The notes beneath the pieces are model-generated. The model worked only from the letters and a program-made list of their open reading frames with translations. It did no database searches and was not told where the DNA came from. This document shows positions 35,278 to 44,322 of a DNA stretch of 64,000 bases, piece by piece. Made by a program: the position numbers and the translations under genes. The number at the start of each line of letters is the position of its first letter. Within the stretch, counting starts at the first letter, position 1. Source of the DNA: Bacillota bacterium (GTDB taxonomy: Bacteria; Bacillota; Clostridia; Lachnospirales; Lachnospiraceae); NCBI GenBank assembly GCA_023392615.1, contig JAEVYT010000017.1, positions 372,001 through 436,000 on the forward strand, given 5' to 3'.

Positions 35278-36258
35278 ATGGCGTTAATTGAAGTAAATCA
35301 TCTAGTAAAAAGTTATAAAGTGGTAGAAAAAGAAAAAGGGCTTAGAGGAGCTTTCAAGAATATTGTACATAAACAAACTAAGGTGATTAATGCAGTCAAT
35401 GATATCAGCTTTTCTATAGAGAAAGGGGATATCGTGGCCTACATTGGTCCAAACGGTGCGGGGAAAAGCACGACTGTTAAGATGATGTCTGGCATACTAA
35501 CTCCGACCTCGGGGGAGATAAGGATTGGAGGGCTGTCTCCACAGAAGAATAGGAAGCAGGTAGTGAAAAACCTCGGGGTGGTATTTGGTCAGAGGAGTCA
35601 GTTGAATTGGGATCTGAGGCTTGGAGAAACCTTTGAATTATTAAAGAGAATCTATCAGATTGATGAGATTACCTATCGTGAGAACCTTGAGATTATGAAT
35701 GAAATACTGGAGATCAATAAGATAATTGACACCCCGGTTCGCCAATTGTCGCTGGGACAAAGAATGAGGGGTGACCTAGCAGCAGCTATGCTCCATTCTC
35801 CACCAATTCTATTCCTGGACGAGCCGACAATCGGTTTGGATGTAGAAGGGAAATATGCGATTAAGAAGTTCATTAAAGAAATCAATTTAACAAAGCAGAC
35901 TACGATTATCTTAACCACGCATGATCTTGGAGATATTCAGGAGTTGTGTACTCGGTTAATGATTATCAATCAAGGGAAATTAATTGAGGATGGTTCGTTA
36001 ATTGATCTTATTGATCGTATCGCTCCTTATCGTTATCTTATTGTAGACTTTTATGAAGCGCAGAAGCATATTACTCATCCACATGCAGAAATTATGGAAG
36101 AACATGGCAATAGAATAATATTACGCTTTGAAAAATCAAAGATTAGTGCGGCCAAGTTGATTGAAGAGATGTCGAATCAGGCTCCGGTTAAAGATGTTCA
36201 TTTGGATGAAGCAAAGATTGATGATATCATTCGGATTGCATATAAGGGAGAGAGATAA
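35278..36258 (+). CDS. ABC-2 type exporter ATP-binding protein
   Basis: A 326-residue ATPase with Walker A GPNGAGKST, a Q loop in VVFGQRSQLNWDL, signature LSLGQRMRGDLAAAM and Walker B ILFLDEPTIGLD. The insert between residues 15 and 35 (EKEKGLRGAFKNIVHKQ) and the SQLNWDL segment are typical of ATPases partnered with these paired ABC-2 permeases. The C-terminal 80 residues form a small regulatory domain. AGAGGGAAC precedes the ATG. Short GGTAGTATAGAA direct repeats lie just upstream. Confidence 0.92.
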   Translation: MALIEVNHLVKSYKVVEKEKGLRGAFKNIVHKQTKVINAVNDISFSIEKGDIVAYIGPNGAGKSTTVKMMSGILTPTSGEIRIGGLSPQKNRKQVVKNLGVVFGQRSQLNWDLRLGETFELLKRIYQIDEITYRENLEIMNEILEINKIIDTPVRQLSLGQRMRGDLAAAMLHSPPILFLDEPTIGLDVEGKYAIKKFIKEINLTKQTTIILTTHDLGDIQELCTRLMIINQGKLIEDGSLIDLIDRIAPYRYLIVDFYEAQKHITHPHAEIMEEHGNRIILRFEKSKISAAKLIEEMSNQAPVKDVHLDEAKIDDIIRIAYKGER

Positions 36259-36285
36259 TAATTATATTGTGAAAAATGTAAAGCT

Positions 36286-36330
36286 AAGGCATTTATGTGC
36301 AGTTATACCGGCATAAATGCCTTGTTTTTT
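36286..36330 (+). terminator. Rho-independent terminator after the ABC-2 operon
   Basis: AAGGCATTTATG pairs perfectly with CATAAATGCCTT, followed by GTTTTTT. Confidence 0.9.
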
Positions 36331-36447
36331 CTGTTGAGGGTGGATGAATGGAGAGATTTATAGTATGATATATGCTATAGATCGGTGTTGCAATTTATCG
36401 GATTAGTAATCACCTATCCTATCTTATCCTAAGAAGGAGATAATTGA

Positions 36448-36795
36448 ATGAATAATAAAGAGCTTCATACCCATATCTCTGCGGATGGCAGTGAGATAAC
36501 TCATAGTCATGGCAACGAGCACGAACATCTGCATACTCATACGAATACTAAGGCTGTGATTGCACGTCTGGCACGAGCTTCCGGTCATCTTAATTCGGTA
36601 AAACGAATGGTGGAAGAGGGGAAAGACTGTAGCGAAGTATTAATCCAATTATCCGCCGTAATATCAGCATTGAATAATACCGGGAAGGTGATATTAAAAG
36701 ATCATTTGGAGCACTGCATTGTCGATGCAGTGGAATCCGGAGACAAATATGCCATCGAAAACCTAAATAAAGCAATCGATAGTTTTATGAAATAG
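36448..36795 (+). CDS. CsoR/RcnR/InrS-family metal-sensing repressor
   Basis: A 115-residue all-helical repressor. The metal site residues fall at the CsoR/InrS spacing: C61, H86 (25 later) and C90 (4 later), in DCSEVL and DHLEHC. The N-terminal 31 residues contain eight histidines, more like nickel/cobalt sensors than copper-sensing CsoR. It lies upstream of the CbiMQO transporter, and two C4-N4-G4-type dyads lie between them, so control of nickel or cobalt uptake is the best inference. AAGGAGA precedes the ATG. Confidence 0.85.
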   Translation: MNNKELHTHISADGSEITHSHGNEHEHLHTHTNTKAVIARLARASGHLNSVKRMVEEGKDCSEVLIQLSAVISALNNTGKVILKDHLEHCIVDAVESGDKYAIENLNKAIDSFMK

Positions 36796-36865
36796 AGAAT
36801 AATTCGATGAATTACAGAGATCGAAACAGGTATAGACTAGTTGTAAGGATTGAATATTAGGACTG

Positions 36866-36886
36866 TTATATCCCCATCCGGGGCAT
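36866..36886. promoter_or_regulatory. Candidate metal-repressor operator 1
   Basis: TATATCCCCATCCGGGGCATA is a dyad with C and G tracts flanked by AT, the general form of CsoR/RcnR-family operators. A similar site occurs 115 bp downstream. Confidence 0.45.
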
Positions 36887-36980
36887 ACTACTTTGAATTA
36901 TCAGCCACTCAACATAATCGATTGAATGAAGAAATCCATGCAAACTAGGCTATTACGTTACTGGAATAAATTATGAAAGA

Positions 36981-37000
36981 ATATCCCCCATCCGGGCTTG
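36981..37000. promoter_or_regulatory. Candidate metal-repressor operator 2
   Basis: ATATCCCCCATCCGGGCTTG repeats the ATCC-centred core of site 1 with a shorter G tract. It lies about 65 bp before cbiM. Confidence 0.45.
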
Positions 37001-37062
37001 TTTCTACTTAAAAACCATATATAATTTTACATATCAACTAAATGTGGAAAGTAGGTAGGAAG

Positions 37063-38064
37063 ATGCATATCCCTGATAATTATTTAAGTCCGGCTACATG
37101 TGCGGTTTTGACGGCTGCTGTTGTTCCCGCGTGGGTGACGTCGGTTAAAAAAGTTAAAGAAGAAATCCCGAAGGTTAAGATACCGCTACTCGGTGTAGGG
37201 GCTGCCTTCTCATTTCTATTAATGATGTTTAATGTACCGCTTCCAGGAGGAACAACAGGACACGCAGTAGGAGGCACTTTGCTGGCAATTCTTCTTGGTC
37301 CATTTGCCGCTTGTATCAGTGTCACAGTGGCATTATTCTTACAGGCGTTACTATTTGGCGATGGAGGAATCATCGCATTCGGAGCAAACTGTTTTAACAT
37401 GGCATTTGTCCTACCTTTCGTTGGATATTACATATATAAATTGGTTAAGGATCATGTGAAATCGGAAAAAGGCGAGTATCTTGGTATCATATTCGGTTCG
37501 TATATTGCAATCAATGTAGCGGCTTTATGTGCTGCGATTGAGTTTGGTGTACAACCACTATTATTTCAGGATGCAGCGGGGCTGCCTTTATACTGTCCCT
37601 ATTCTTTAGGTGTATCCATTCCGGCGATGATGATACCGCACTTGATGGTAGCCGGTGTAGTGGAGGCATTCTTTACTGTAGCAATTATCGCATATATCAA
37701 GAATGTATCACCGGGCACGATATACAAGGGAGCAAAAGAGAAGACAAAAGCAATCTATGGATTGCTTGCAGCATTAATATGTCTGACTCCGCTAGGACTT
37801 CTCGCGACCGGAACCGCTTGGGGTGAATGGGGTGCGGAAGAAATCAAGGATGTTGTATCCGGTGGAAAAGCCTTAGGTTACCTTCCGAAAGGAATGAAAG
37901 AAGGCTTCAACTTTGATGCTATCATGCCGGATTATGCCATTAATGGATTGCCTGAAGTAGCTGGATATATATTATCCGCAATTGCGGGCGTTGCAATCTT
38001 AGTTATCGCATTTAAAGTGATCAGTACTTTTAAGAAAGATAAGGTTGGAAGTAAAGTTGGATAA
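37063..38064 (+). CDS. cbiM: ECF nickel/cobalt transporter substrate-binding membrane subunit, CbiM/NikM with fused PDGLE-type tail
   Basis: Starting at the ATG at 37063 gives MHIPDNYLSP, matching the family N-terminus in which Met1, His2 and further histidines bind Ni2+/Co2+; the upstream in-frame ATG at 37042 would bury it, and AGGTAGGA precedes 37063. There are about seven membrane segments in the CbiM part (GGTTGHAVGGTLLAILLGP; IPHLMVAGVVEA). Residues from about 225 form a C-terminal extension with TM segments and LPEVAGYIL, replacing a separate CbiN/NikN. Cobalt versus nickel cannot be told from sequence alone. Confidence 0.9.
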   Translation: MHIPDNYLSPATCAVLTAAVVPAWVTSVKKVKEEIPKVKIPLLGVGAAFSFLLMMFNVPLPGGTTGHAVGGTLLAILLGPFAACISVTVALFLQALLFGDGGIIAFGANCFNMAFVLPFVGYYIYKLVKDHVKSEKGEYLGIIFGSYIAINVAALCAAIEFGVQPLLFQDAAGLPLYCPYSLGVSIPAMMIPHLMVAGVVEAFFTVAIIAYIKNVSPGTIYKGAKEKTKAIYGLLAALICLTPLGLLATGTAWGEWGAEEIKDVVSGGKALGYLPKGMKEGFNFDAIMPDYAINGLPEVAGYILSAIAGVAILVIAFKVISTFKKDKVGSKVG

Positions 38065-38881
38065 TAGTAAAAATCAAGTGCAGGATATGCCTGCGTGGTT
38101 AATAGACGATGAGAATTATAATCCAAAGGCAGATAAGGATACTTTTTTAACGAAAAGTATCCTATCTGTCTTTCGGATTATATCAAGAATAAAGATGCAA
38201 GATGGAGCGAACCAATCGGTGTCAAAACTAAGTGTTACACTTAAGGTGCTTTGTACGTTTCTCCTGTTAATTCTTTTATCACTCACAAGAAGCTTTCTGT
38301 TCGTCACGATAATTAATGTATATTTTCTTGTGGTACTAAGTTTTTTTGATGCAGACAAGTTGGTAAGAATCTTGAAGATGAGCATTGGTGTAACACTGTT
38401 TACCGCACTCATCATGGTGCCCGCGATAATCTGGGGGAATTATTATAGCTGCATTATGATTACAGCAAAAGTATTTTCTACAATAACAGCAGTTGGAATC
38501 TTGTCCCATACATCCAGGTGGAATGATATTACCGGTGCGCTCAGTAGATTTTATATTCCAGGAATATTTATTATGATATTAGATATCACAATAAAATATT
38601 TGTATCTGTTAGGCAATACTTCATTGAATCTACTATACGCCTTAAAGCTTCGCTCAGTGGGTAAAAATAATAAGAAATACAGTTCTATGGGCGGTATCGC
38701 AGGAAACTTATTCCTACAGTCTAGGGAAATGGCAGAGGAGATGTACCATGCGATGGAATGTCGAGGCTTTTCCGGAGAATATTATATCAACCATAAATCA
38801 AAGTTAGGCTGGGAGGATTATCTGTATCTATCGGCACATGTTGGGTTTGTGATATTATTCATATACTTTGCAAGGGTTTAG
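38057..38881 (+). CDS. cbiQ: ECF transporter transmembrane subunit CbiQ
   Basis: About 274 residues with four to five membrane segments; the coupling-helix motif LALKLRSVG and the AEEMYHAMECRGFSGEY signature identify the EcfT/CbiQ family. The start is uncertain: TTG codons at 38045 and 38057 and an ATG at 38087 are possible; GGAAG precedes 38057. It overlaps the cbiM stop, so the two are translationally coupled. Confidence 0.88.
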   Translation: MDNSKNQVQDMPAWLIDDENYNPKADKDTFLTKSILSVFRIISRIKMQDGANQSVSKLSVTLKVLCTFLLLILLSLTRSFLFVTIINVYFLVVLSFFDADKLVRILKMSIGVTLFTALIMVPAIIWGNYYSCIMITAKVFSTITAVGILSHTSRWNDITGALSRFYIPGIFIMILDITIKYLYLLGNTSLNLLYALKLRSVGKNNKKYSSMGGIAGNLFLQSREMAEEMYHAMECRGFSGEYYINHKSKLGWEDYLYLSAHVGFVILFIYFARV

Positions 38882-39035
38882 TTGATGGATAATCTGATAT
38901 TCGAAAGAGTTTGTGAAGATAAACTGACAGTACTGTGCTAATCAAAGAAAGTTGTACAGGAGTCTGTAGATTGAGTTTGTCAGACTTGATCAATATATAT
39001 AAGGTTACAGATATAAATGAAAGGCAGCGGTAAAG

Positions 39036-39821
39036 ATGATGATAGAATTAAAGGACATCTGTTATTCGTATTCAGATGCTTATGCGTTAAAAGATATCAA
39101 TCTTCACATAGAAAAAGGTGAAGCGGTTGCGTTAATGGGAGCAAATGGTTGTGGCAAATCCACTCTGCTCAAGATGATAAACGGAATTATATCACCGGAT
39201 CAGGGAGTTTATCAGTTTGCTGGAGAGGAGATTACACATAAGAAGTTGCAGGACAGCAAGTTCGCAAAGCTTCTTCACCAGAAGATCGGTTTTGTATTTC
39301 AAAACTCCGACACCCAGTTATTCTGTTCCACGGTCTATGATGAGATTGCATTTGGGCCAAGACAGATGGGAATTGCGGAAGAAGAGATCAAGGTCAGGGT
39401 AAATGATTGTCTGAATTTGTTAAATATTCTGGAGCTAAAAGACAGAATCCCCTATCATCTTAGTGGTGGTGAAAAGCGTAAAGTGGCTATTGCCTGCGTA
39501 TTATCCTTAAATCCAGAAGTACTTGTTCTTGATGAGCCCATGAACGGGCTCGACCCTAAGACACAGAGATGGCTGGTTGAGTTCATCAACAAACTCAATA
39601 AAGCCGGTAAAACCTTAATTATCTCAACTCACAACCTGGAGCTAGTTCACGAGATTTCCAACCGAGCTATTCTTTTTGATGAAAATCACACGATCATTGC
39701 GGATCGAAAGACGGAGGAACTGCTTGAGGATATCGAGTTGTTGAAGGAAGTTAACTTGGTTGATCAATACTATCATTACCATGGAAGTAGAGAACATAGA
39801 CATTTTCATGATCATATGTAA
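39036..39821 (+). CDS. cbiO: ECF transporter ATP-binding protein CbiO
   Basis: A 261-residue ATPase with Walker A GANGCGKST, Q loop VGFVFQN-SDTQLF-type segment, signature LSGGEKRKVAIA and Walker B VLVLDEPMNGLDP. The last 20 residues are histidine-rich (YYHYHGSREHRHFHDHM), which may bind metal. It lies 154 bp after cbiQ and is closed by a strong terminator. Confidence 0.93.
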   Translation: MMIELKDICYSYSDAYALKDINLHIEKGEAVALMGANGCGKSTLLKMINGIISPDQGVYQFAGEEITHKKLQDSKFAKLLHQKIGFVFQNSDTQLFCSTVYDEIAFGPRQMGIAEEEIKVRVNDCLNLLNILELKDRIPYHLSGGEKRKVAIACVLSLNPEVLVLDEPMNGLDPKTQRWLVEFINKLNKAGKTLIISTHNLELVHEISNRAILFDENHTIIADRKTEELLEDIELLKEVNLVDQYYHYHGSREHRHFHDHM

Positions 39822-39840
39822 AGGATATATAATAAATACT

Positions 39841-39873
39841 AAAAGCAGTCTGAATAAAAGGACTGCTTTTTTA
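39841..39873 (+). terminator. Rho-independent terminator after cbiO
   Basis: AAAGCAGTC and GACTGCTTT form a 9-bp stem followed by TTTTA. Confidence 0.9.
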
Positions 39874-40125
39874 GTTGAATCACTGGAATAATAGTTCCGA
39901 AACTAAAAGACTCTACGGAGCGTTGATTGAAGAATTATGTAGGGGAAAATATAATTATATTGATTTCATGTGTTCGTAATCTAGATAAATCAATGAATAT
40001 GTTTTTAGAGCGTTGATCTCATAGAAGAGAAGTAGGAATTGTTTATTGGTTTGTCCATATGTGTTAATGATGAAATTGATAGAGTTTAATACTAAAAATA
40101 ATACAGGAATGAAGGATTATGGAAA
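39874..40125. other. Spacer before the DUF2087 gene
   Basis: About 250 AT-rich bases with no supported gene. GAGCGTTGAT occurs twice about 90 bp apart, of unknown meaning. Confidence 0.4.
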
Positions 40126-40386
40126 ATGGATCAGAAAATAGATATCAGTACATTTCTTAATGAAGAGGGAAAGATTACTCAATTATCACAGAAAAGAAGT
40201 AAGAGAATTGCAACATTAAGCTATCTGGCAGAAAAATTTGAAGCTGATAGAGTTTATACGGAGAAGGAAGTAAACTTAATCTGTGAACAATGGCACACAT
40301 TCGGGGATTATTTTATGCTCAGAAGAGAACTTGTGGATAATGGGTTATTAATGCGTGAGCCAGATGGGTCAAAGTATTGGAAGTGA
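40126..40386 (+). CDS. DUF2087 domain protein
   Basis: An 86-residue protein that is essentially one DUF2087 domain: an acidic start, two helices (KRSKRIATLSYLAEKFE) and the C-terminal FMLRRELVDNGLLMREPDGSKYWK, which resembles a winged-helix DNA-binding fold. In other bacteria this domain is often attached to ArsR-type regulators. GAAGGA lies about 13 bases upstream of the ATG. It precedes the nitrogenase-like cluster but appears separately transcribed. Confidence 0.78.
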   Translation: MDQKIDISTFLNEEGKITQLSQKRSKRIATLSYLAEKFEADRVYTEKEVNLICEQWHTFGDYFMLRRELVDNGLLMREPDGSKYWK

Positions 40387-40422
40387 TTTTTGTTTTTGTG
40401 AATAAAAAAATATAATTTACTA

Positions 40423-40451
40423 TTGACAGCAGGAGAAATATAACATATACT
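40423..40451 (+). promoter_or_regulatory. Strong sigma-A promoter of the nitrogenase-like cluster
   Basis: TTGACA (40423) and TATACT (40446) are separated by exactly 17 bases. Transcription would start near 40458, giving a leader of about 265 nt. Confidence 0.75.
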
Positions 40452-40540
40452 TTATAAAAATAAAACATATAATATAAGCATGTTTACTATGTAATACATA
40501 TTCTGATTATATGAATTCAATATTTTTATTAAGTATAACT

Positions 40541-40610
40541 GACTAGAAAACTAGAGGTTTTAGAAATTTTAACATATTCGTATGTTGAAGATTCTAAAGC
40601 TTCTTTTTTC
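40541..40610 (+). terminator. Leader attenuator of the nitrogenase-like cluster
   Basis: A small hairpin CTAG-AAAA-CTAG (40543-40554) directly precedes and overlaps a long terminator: AGAGGTTTTAGAAATTTT..., loop TTCG, and a complementary arm ending AAAGCTTCT followed by TTTTTT. The motif GACT-N8-AGAGGTT recurs at 45821, where the small hairpin has compensatory changes. I infer regulated read-through into the reductase genes. TATTGGA/TCCAATA (40611/40662) further downstream could form an additional stem. Confidence 0.7.
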
Positions 40611-40723
40611 TATTGGAGAACCTTTTTAATACAAAGTGCTTAAACAGTGAATCCAATAGAATAAAATATCACTTCGTGTTTTTATGCACATGCTTTACAT
40701 AATCCATAGGAAAGGAAGATATC

Positions 40724-42190
40724 ATGAGTGTTAATTTGAATACCGTGGCTGTAGAAGTTAGGGAAAATAGATTAAAGACAATTATAAGCTATAGTGGATC
40801 GGCAAAGGATCTGAATGATAAGAGTAAGGATTTAAAGTTACGCTTAAGTAACACAGATTTTACGCAGTGCAATATGTGTCAGCAAGGTTGCGCACAGGAT
40901 ATGTGTAGTATGGTAAGGGGCTCTGCTACCGTTGTCCATGCACCGGTTGGTTGTTATGCGACGGATGTGGGAAGAGAGATTCAAGGAAAGAGTGTATCAA
41001 AGATTAGGAATTTGGGTGAATTTGATAGTCACACGATTTGTACCAATATTACCGAGAACGATACGATATACGGGGGTACCGAGAAGCTTAGAACTGCTGT
41101 TTTTGAAATTTATCACCGTCATCAACCGAAAGTGATTTTTATCACCTCATCCTGTGCCTCGGGCATAATCGGTGATGATATTGAAAGTGTGGCAAGGGAA
41201 GCGCAGGAGGAGTTGGGGATTAAGGTGGTTCCTATCTTCTGTGAAGGCTTCAAATCGAAAATTTGGAATACAGGGAGAGATGCAGCATTCCATGGAATTT
41301 TACGAAGTATTGTTAAGAATACAGGGAAGAAGCAAGAAGATCTTGTGAATGTTTTTAACTTTGAAGGGGTTGATACCTTTTCACCATTGCTTGGTAAACT
41401 AAACCTCCGGGTGAATTATCTGTTGCCGATGGCATCTGTAGAACAGTTAGAAACTATGTCAGAAGCTGCGTGTACGACCGAGATTTGTGAAACCCTTTCC
41501 AGCTATGGTGCTGGTGGATTAGAAGAAGTGTTTGGAGTTCCAAAGGTGAAGGCACCATCGCCTTATGGTTTGAATTGGACAGATGCATGGCTTAGGGAGA
41601 TTGCGAGGTTAACGAACCGTGAGGGATTAGTAGAAAAGGTGATTGAAGAGGAGCATAAGCGAATTCAACCTGAGTTAGAGGAGCTAAGAAGTAAATTGGA
41701 AGGTACACGGGTATTCATATTTGCAGGTGATACTTATGCTCACAATCTGGCCAATATGACGAAGGATCTTGGGGTAACATTAATCGGTATGAATACGATG
41801 CACCGTGATCAAAAAGCAGATACAGAGGATATTAATACACTTGAGAATTTAGTGAATTCCATTGGAGATATTCCGAATTTTTCGGTTTGTAATGTTCAAC
41901 CCTACCGAGTGGTTAAGATCATAAATAAATTAAGACTGGATATTTTGATGACCAGACATATGGGTTTATACAACATTGGAACAAAGCTTGGGATTCCATC
42001 CATTCCCGAGGGGGATGCAAACTACAGCATTGGCTATGATGGAATTGTAAAGCTTGGAAGGAGATTATTATTGGCGCTGGAGACCAGATCTTTGGTAGAG
42101 AACTTGTCGGAACATGCAAGATTTCCATATACCGATTGGTGGCTTAATGAAGAAGAGGATATCTATGTAGGGGAAGGAGTTGGTTATTAA
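40724..42190 (+). CDS. Nitrogenase component 1-like protein, NifD-type (pair 1)
   Basis: A 488-residue member of the oxidoreductase/nitrogenase component 1 family. By spacing to NifD, C77 (HAPVGC), C144 (SSCASGIIGDD) and one of the cysteines in CNMCQQGCAQDMC (49-61) match the three P-cluster ligands; C173 in FCEGFKSK matches the NifD CEGF segment. C255 lies 16 residues before GVP, exactly where NifD Cys275 binds the cofactor. The NifD His442 counterpart is missing (region IPEGDANYSIGYDG). AAAGGAAGA precedes the ATG. Its stop overlaps the next gene's start. I infer a non-nitrogen-fixing, nitrogenase-like reductase. Confidence 0.88.
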   Translation: MSVNLNTVAVEVRENRLKTIISYSGSAKDLNDKSKDLKLRLSNTDFTQCNMCQQGCAQDMCSMVRGSATVVHAPVGCYATDVGREIQGKSVSKIRNLGEFDSHTICTNITENDTIYGGTEKLRTAVFEIYHRHQPKVIFITSSCASGIIGDDIESVAREAQEELGIKVVPIFCEGFKSKIWNTGRDAAFHGILRSIVKNTGKKQEDLVNVFNFEGVDTFSPLLGKLNLRVNYLLPMASVEQLETMSEAACTTEICETLSSYGAGGLEEVFGVPKVKAPSPYGLNWTDAWLREIARLTNREGLVEKVIEEEHKRIQPELEELRSKLEGTRVFIFAGDTYAHNLANMTKDLGVTLIGMNTMHRDQKADTEDINTLENLVNSIGDIPNFSVCNVQPYRVVKIINKLRLDILMTRHMGLYNIGTKLGIPSIPEGDANYSIGYDGIVKLGRRLLLALETRSLVENLSEHARFPYTDWWLNEEEDIYVGEGVGY

Positions 42191-43542
42191 TGAGTTCAAT
42201 TATTGCACAACCAAGATATTCGTGTGCTTTGGCTGCGCAACAATCTGTGCTTGCCATACCAAAAGGAATTCCGATTGTTCATGCAGGACCTGGATGCTCT
42301 CAAAAAGCGTATCAGTTTGCATCTACAGGAGCGGGTTTTCAAGGGGAAGGGTATGCTGGAGGTAATAATGTACCAAGTACAAATTCGAGTGAACAGGATG
42401 TGGTATTCGGAGGGGAAAATACATTAGAGAAAGAAATTGAAGCTACTTTAAAGATTATGCAAGGAGATTTATTTGTAACATTATCCGGCTGTACATCAGA
42501 TATTGTCGGTGATGACACGATTCAAGTAGCCAAGAATTTTGCACGAGAAGGATACCCAATTGTAGGAGTAGAAACCGCTGGCTTTAAAGGAAGCTCCTAT
42601 TACGGACATGAGGTAGTAGTAAATAGCATTATCGAACAGTTTGTTGGAAAGGTACAACCGAACGTAAAGAAAGGACTTGTTAACGTGTTTTCTGTTGTTC
42701 CCGGTCAGGATCCATTCTGGAGAGGAGATCTGGAGAATTTAAAGAGTGTACTTGAGAAAATAGGTCTTGAGGTAAATATATTATTTGGATACCGTTCCAA
42801 AGGAGTTGAGGAGTGGAAAAGTATACCAAATGCGGAGTTCAATTTATTAATATCTCCTTGGGTTGGATTGTCAACGGTTCGTTTGCTGCAAAAGTCATAT
42901 CATACTCCTTTTCTTCATTATAAAGGACTGCCGATTGGTGCAAAACAAACGAGTGATTTTTTGAGAAGCGTAGGGGAATTTGCAAAGCTTGATCCTTCTA
43001 AAGTGGAAGAGATCATACAACAGGAAGAAGCAAGGTATTATGAATACTTTCTTGGACTGGCAGATTTTATACTAGCTTTTCGCAACAATCTGCCTCATCA
43101 ACTTTATACCGTCGGAGACAGCGCGTATGCAATTGGAGTAAGTGAATTTCTAGTAAAAGAAGCAGGATTTATACCGGAAGGAATCTACATAATTGATAAT
43201 CCATCCTCTGAAAATGAAAACAATTTAAAGGATGTAATACATCAGAAATTTCCGGGAAAAGAAGATAAATTTATCTTCGAGAATGATGGAGAATTAATTT
43301 ATCACGATATTATTCAAAAAATTGGTGATTCAAATAAAGCACTAATCTTGGGCAGTGATTGGGAGAAGGATATCGCGAAGGATACGAAGAATTTATTTAC
43401 GTATTTAAGTCTTCCGATTCACAGAAAGATTGTGGTTTCACAGAGTTATGTTGGATATGATGGGGCGTTACATTTGTTGGAGGATATCTATACACTTCCA
43501 TTTAATCAAGGGGAATTTACATCAAATACGCAAAGGGAATAA
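42190..43542 (+). CDS. Nitrogenase component 1-like protein, NifK-type (pair 1)
   Basis: A 450-residue partner of the preceding protein. C12 (RYSCALAAQ), C36 (HAGPGCSQKAY) and C101 (LSGCTSDIVGDD) correspond to the three NifK P-cluster cysteines by order and approximate spacing. It lacks the N-terminal extension of true NifK, as expected for cluster-type homologues. The start is a coupled overlap with the stop of the NifD-like gene (TTATTAATG). The transporter genes follow within 30 bp. Confidence 0.88.
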   Translation: MSSIIAQPRYSCALAAQQSVLAIPKGIPIVHAGPGCSQKAYQFASTGAGFQGEGYAGGNNVPSTNSSEQDVVFGGENTLEKEIEATLKIMQGDLFVTLSGCTSDIVGDDTIQVAKNFAREGYPIVGVETAGFKGSSYYGHEVVVNSIIEQFVGKVQPNVKKGLVNVFSVVPGQDPFWRGDLENLKSVLEKIGLEVNILFGYRSKGVEEWKSIPNAEFNLLISPWVGLSTVRLLQKSYHTPFLHYKGLPIGAKQTSDFLRSVGEFAKLDPSKVEEIIQQEEARYYEYFLGLADFILAFRNNLPHQLYTVGDSAYAIGVSEFLVKEAGFIPEGIYIIDNPSSENENNLKDVIHQKFPGKEDKFIFENDGELIYHDIIQKIGDSNKALILGSDWEKDIAKDTKNLFTYLSLPIHRKIVVSQSYVGYDGALHLLEDIYTLPFNQGEFTSNTQRE

Positions 43543-43569
43543 AAAGAAATTGTATTGGGGGGTGTATTT

Positions 43570-44322
43570 ATGCCAGAGTTTAAACTTGACATAGCAATTC
43601 AGTATTTGCTGAAAATACTACCATTTATAAAAATCACAATTATCTATATGTTGGCCTCATTGTTGATTGGAGTTATATTCGGTTTTTTCTTAGCAGCAGC
43701 AAAGTTAGGTAAGAATCCGGTATTGAAATTTCTGGCATATGCCTACACAGCGATATTGAGATCCATCCCATCCGTTGTGCTTATTTTTCTGGTTTACTAT
43801 GGGGTTCCGGAGATTGTGAAGGCATTAGCACATATGGATATATCGGGAGCAAATCGGCTTATATTCATCGTAATTACGTTAGGATTATATAGTATAGCAT
43901 CCGTATCAGAGATTATGAGAAGCTCCTATCAGGCGATAAAGAAAGGACAGTATGAAGCCGCAGTCAGTAATGGAATGAGTAGCTTTCAAACCTTTCGAAG
44001 AATTATGTTACCTCAGGCTTTTTTAGTCGCCATACCGAATCTGGGTAATACAATTATCTCATTATTAAAAGAGGGGTCGCTAGGTTTTACAATTGGATTA
44101 GTTGATATTATGGGAAGAGCTACATTATTAAATGCACAAACCTACAGTAATAATATTTTGGAGATCTATTTTAGCTTAGCGGCAATCTATTGGGGAATGT
44201 CGTTTGCACTAGAGCGATTTTTCTTATATTTGGAACACCGGTTTTCCATTGCATATCAACTGCAGATAGCAAAAGAAGAGCAGGAAGAGGGAGGGGAGGA
44301 ATCCTATGCAATTAGATTATGA
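43570..44322 (+). CDS. Amino-acid/cystine-type ABC transporter permease 1
   Basis: About 250 residues of the HisM/TcyL polar amino acid permease family: five membrane segments, ILRSIPSVVLIFLVYYGVPEI near the N-terminus and the coupling loop KKGQYEAAVSNGMSSFQTFRRIMLPQA-type segment. TTGGGGGGTG precedes the ATG at 43570. Position among reductase and cysK genes points to a sulfur-containing substrate, as with TcyLMN of Bacillus, but this is inference. Confidence 0.9.
   Translation: MPEFKLDIAIQYLLKILPFIKITIIYMLASLLIGVIFGFFLAAAKLGKNPVLKFLAYAYTAILRSIPSVVLIFLVYYGVPEIVKALAHMDISGANRLIFIVITLGLYSIASVSEIMRSSYQAIKKGQYEAAVSNGMSSFQTFRRIMLPQAFLVAIPNLGNTIISLLKEGSLGFTIGLVDIMGRATLLNAQTYSNNILEIYFSLAAIYWGMSFALERFFLYLEHRFSIAYQLQIAKEEQEEGGEESYAIRL

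Noticed and set aside
36796..37062. NiCo or cobalamin riboswitch upstream of cbiM
   Set aside because: The C4/G4 dyads fit repressor operators better, and no conserved riboswitch core was recognised.
40553..40560. preQ1-I riboswitch, because of AGAGGTT
   Set aside because: The rest of the preQ1-I consensus (the loop and the downstream A-rich pairing strand) is absent at both 40553 and 45833, and the neighbours are not queuosine genes.
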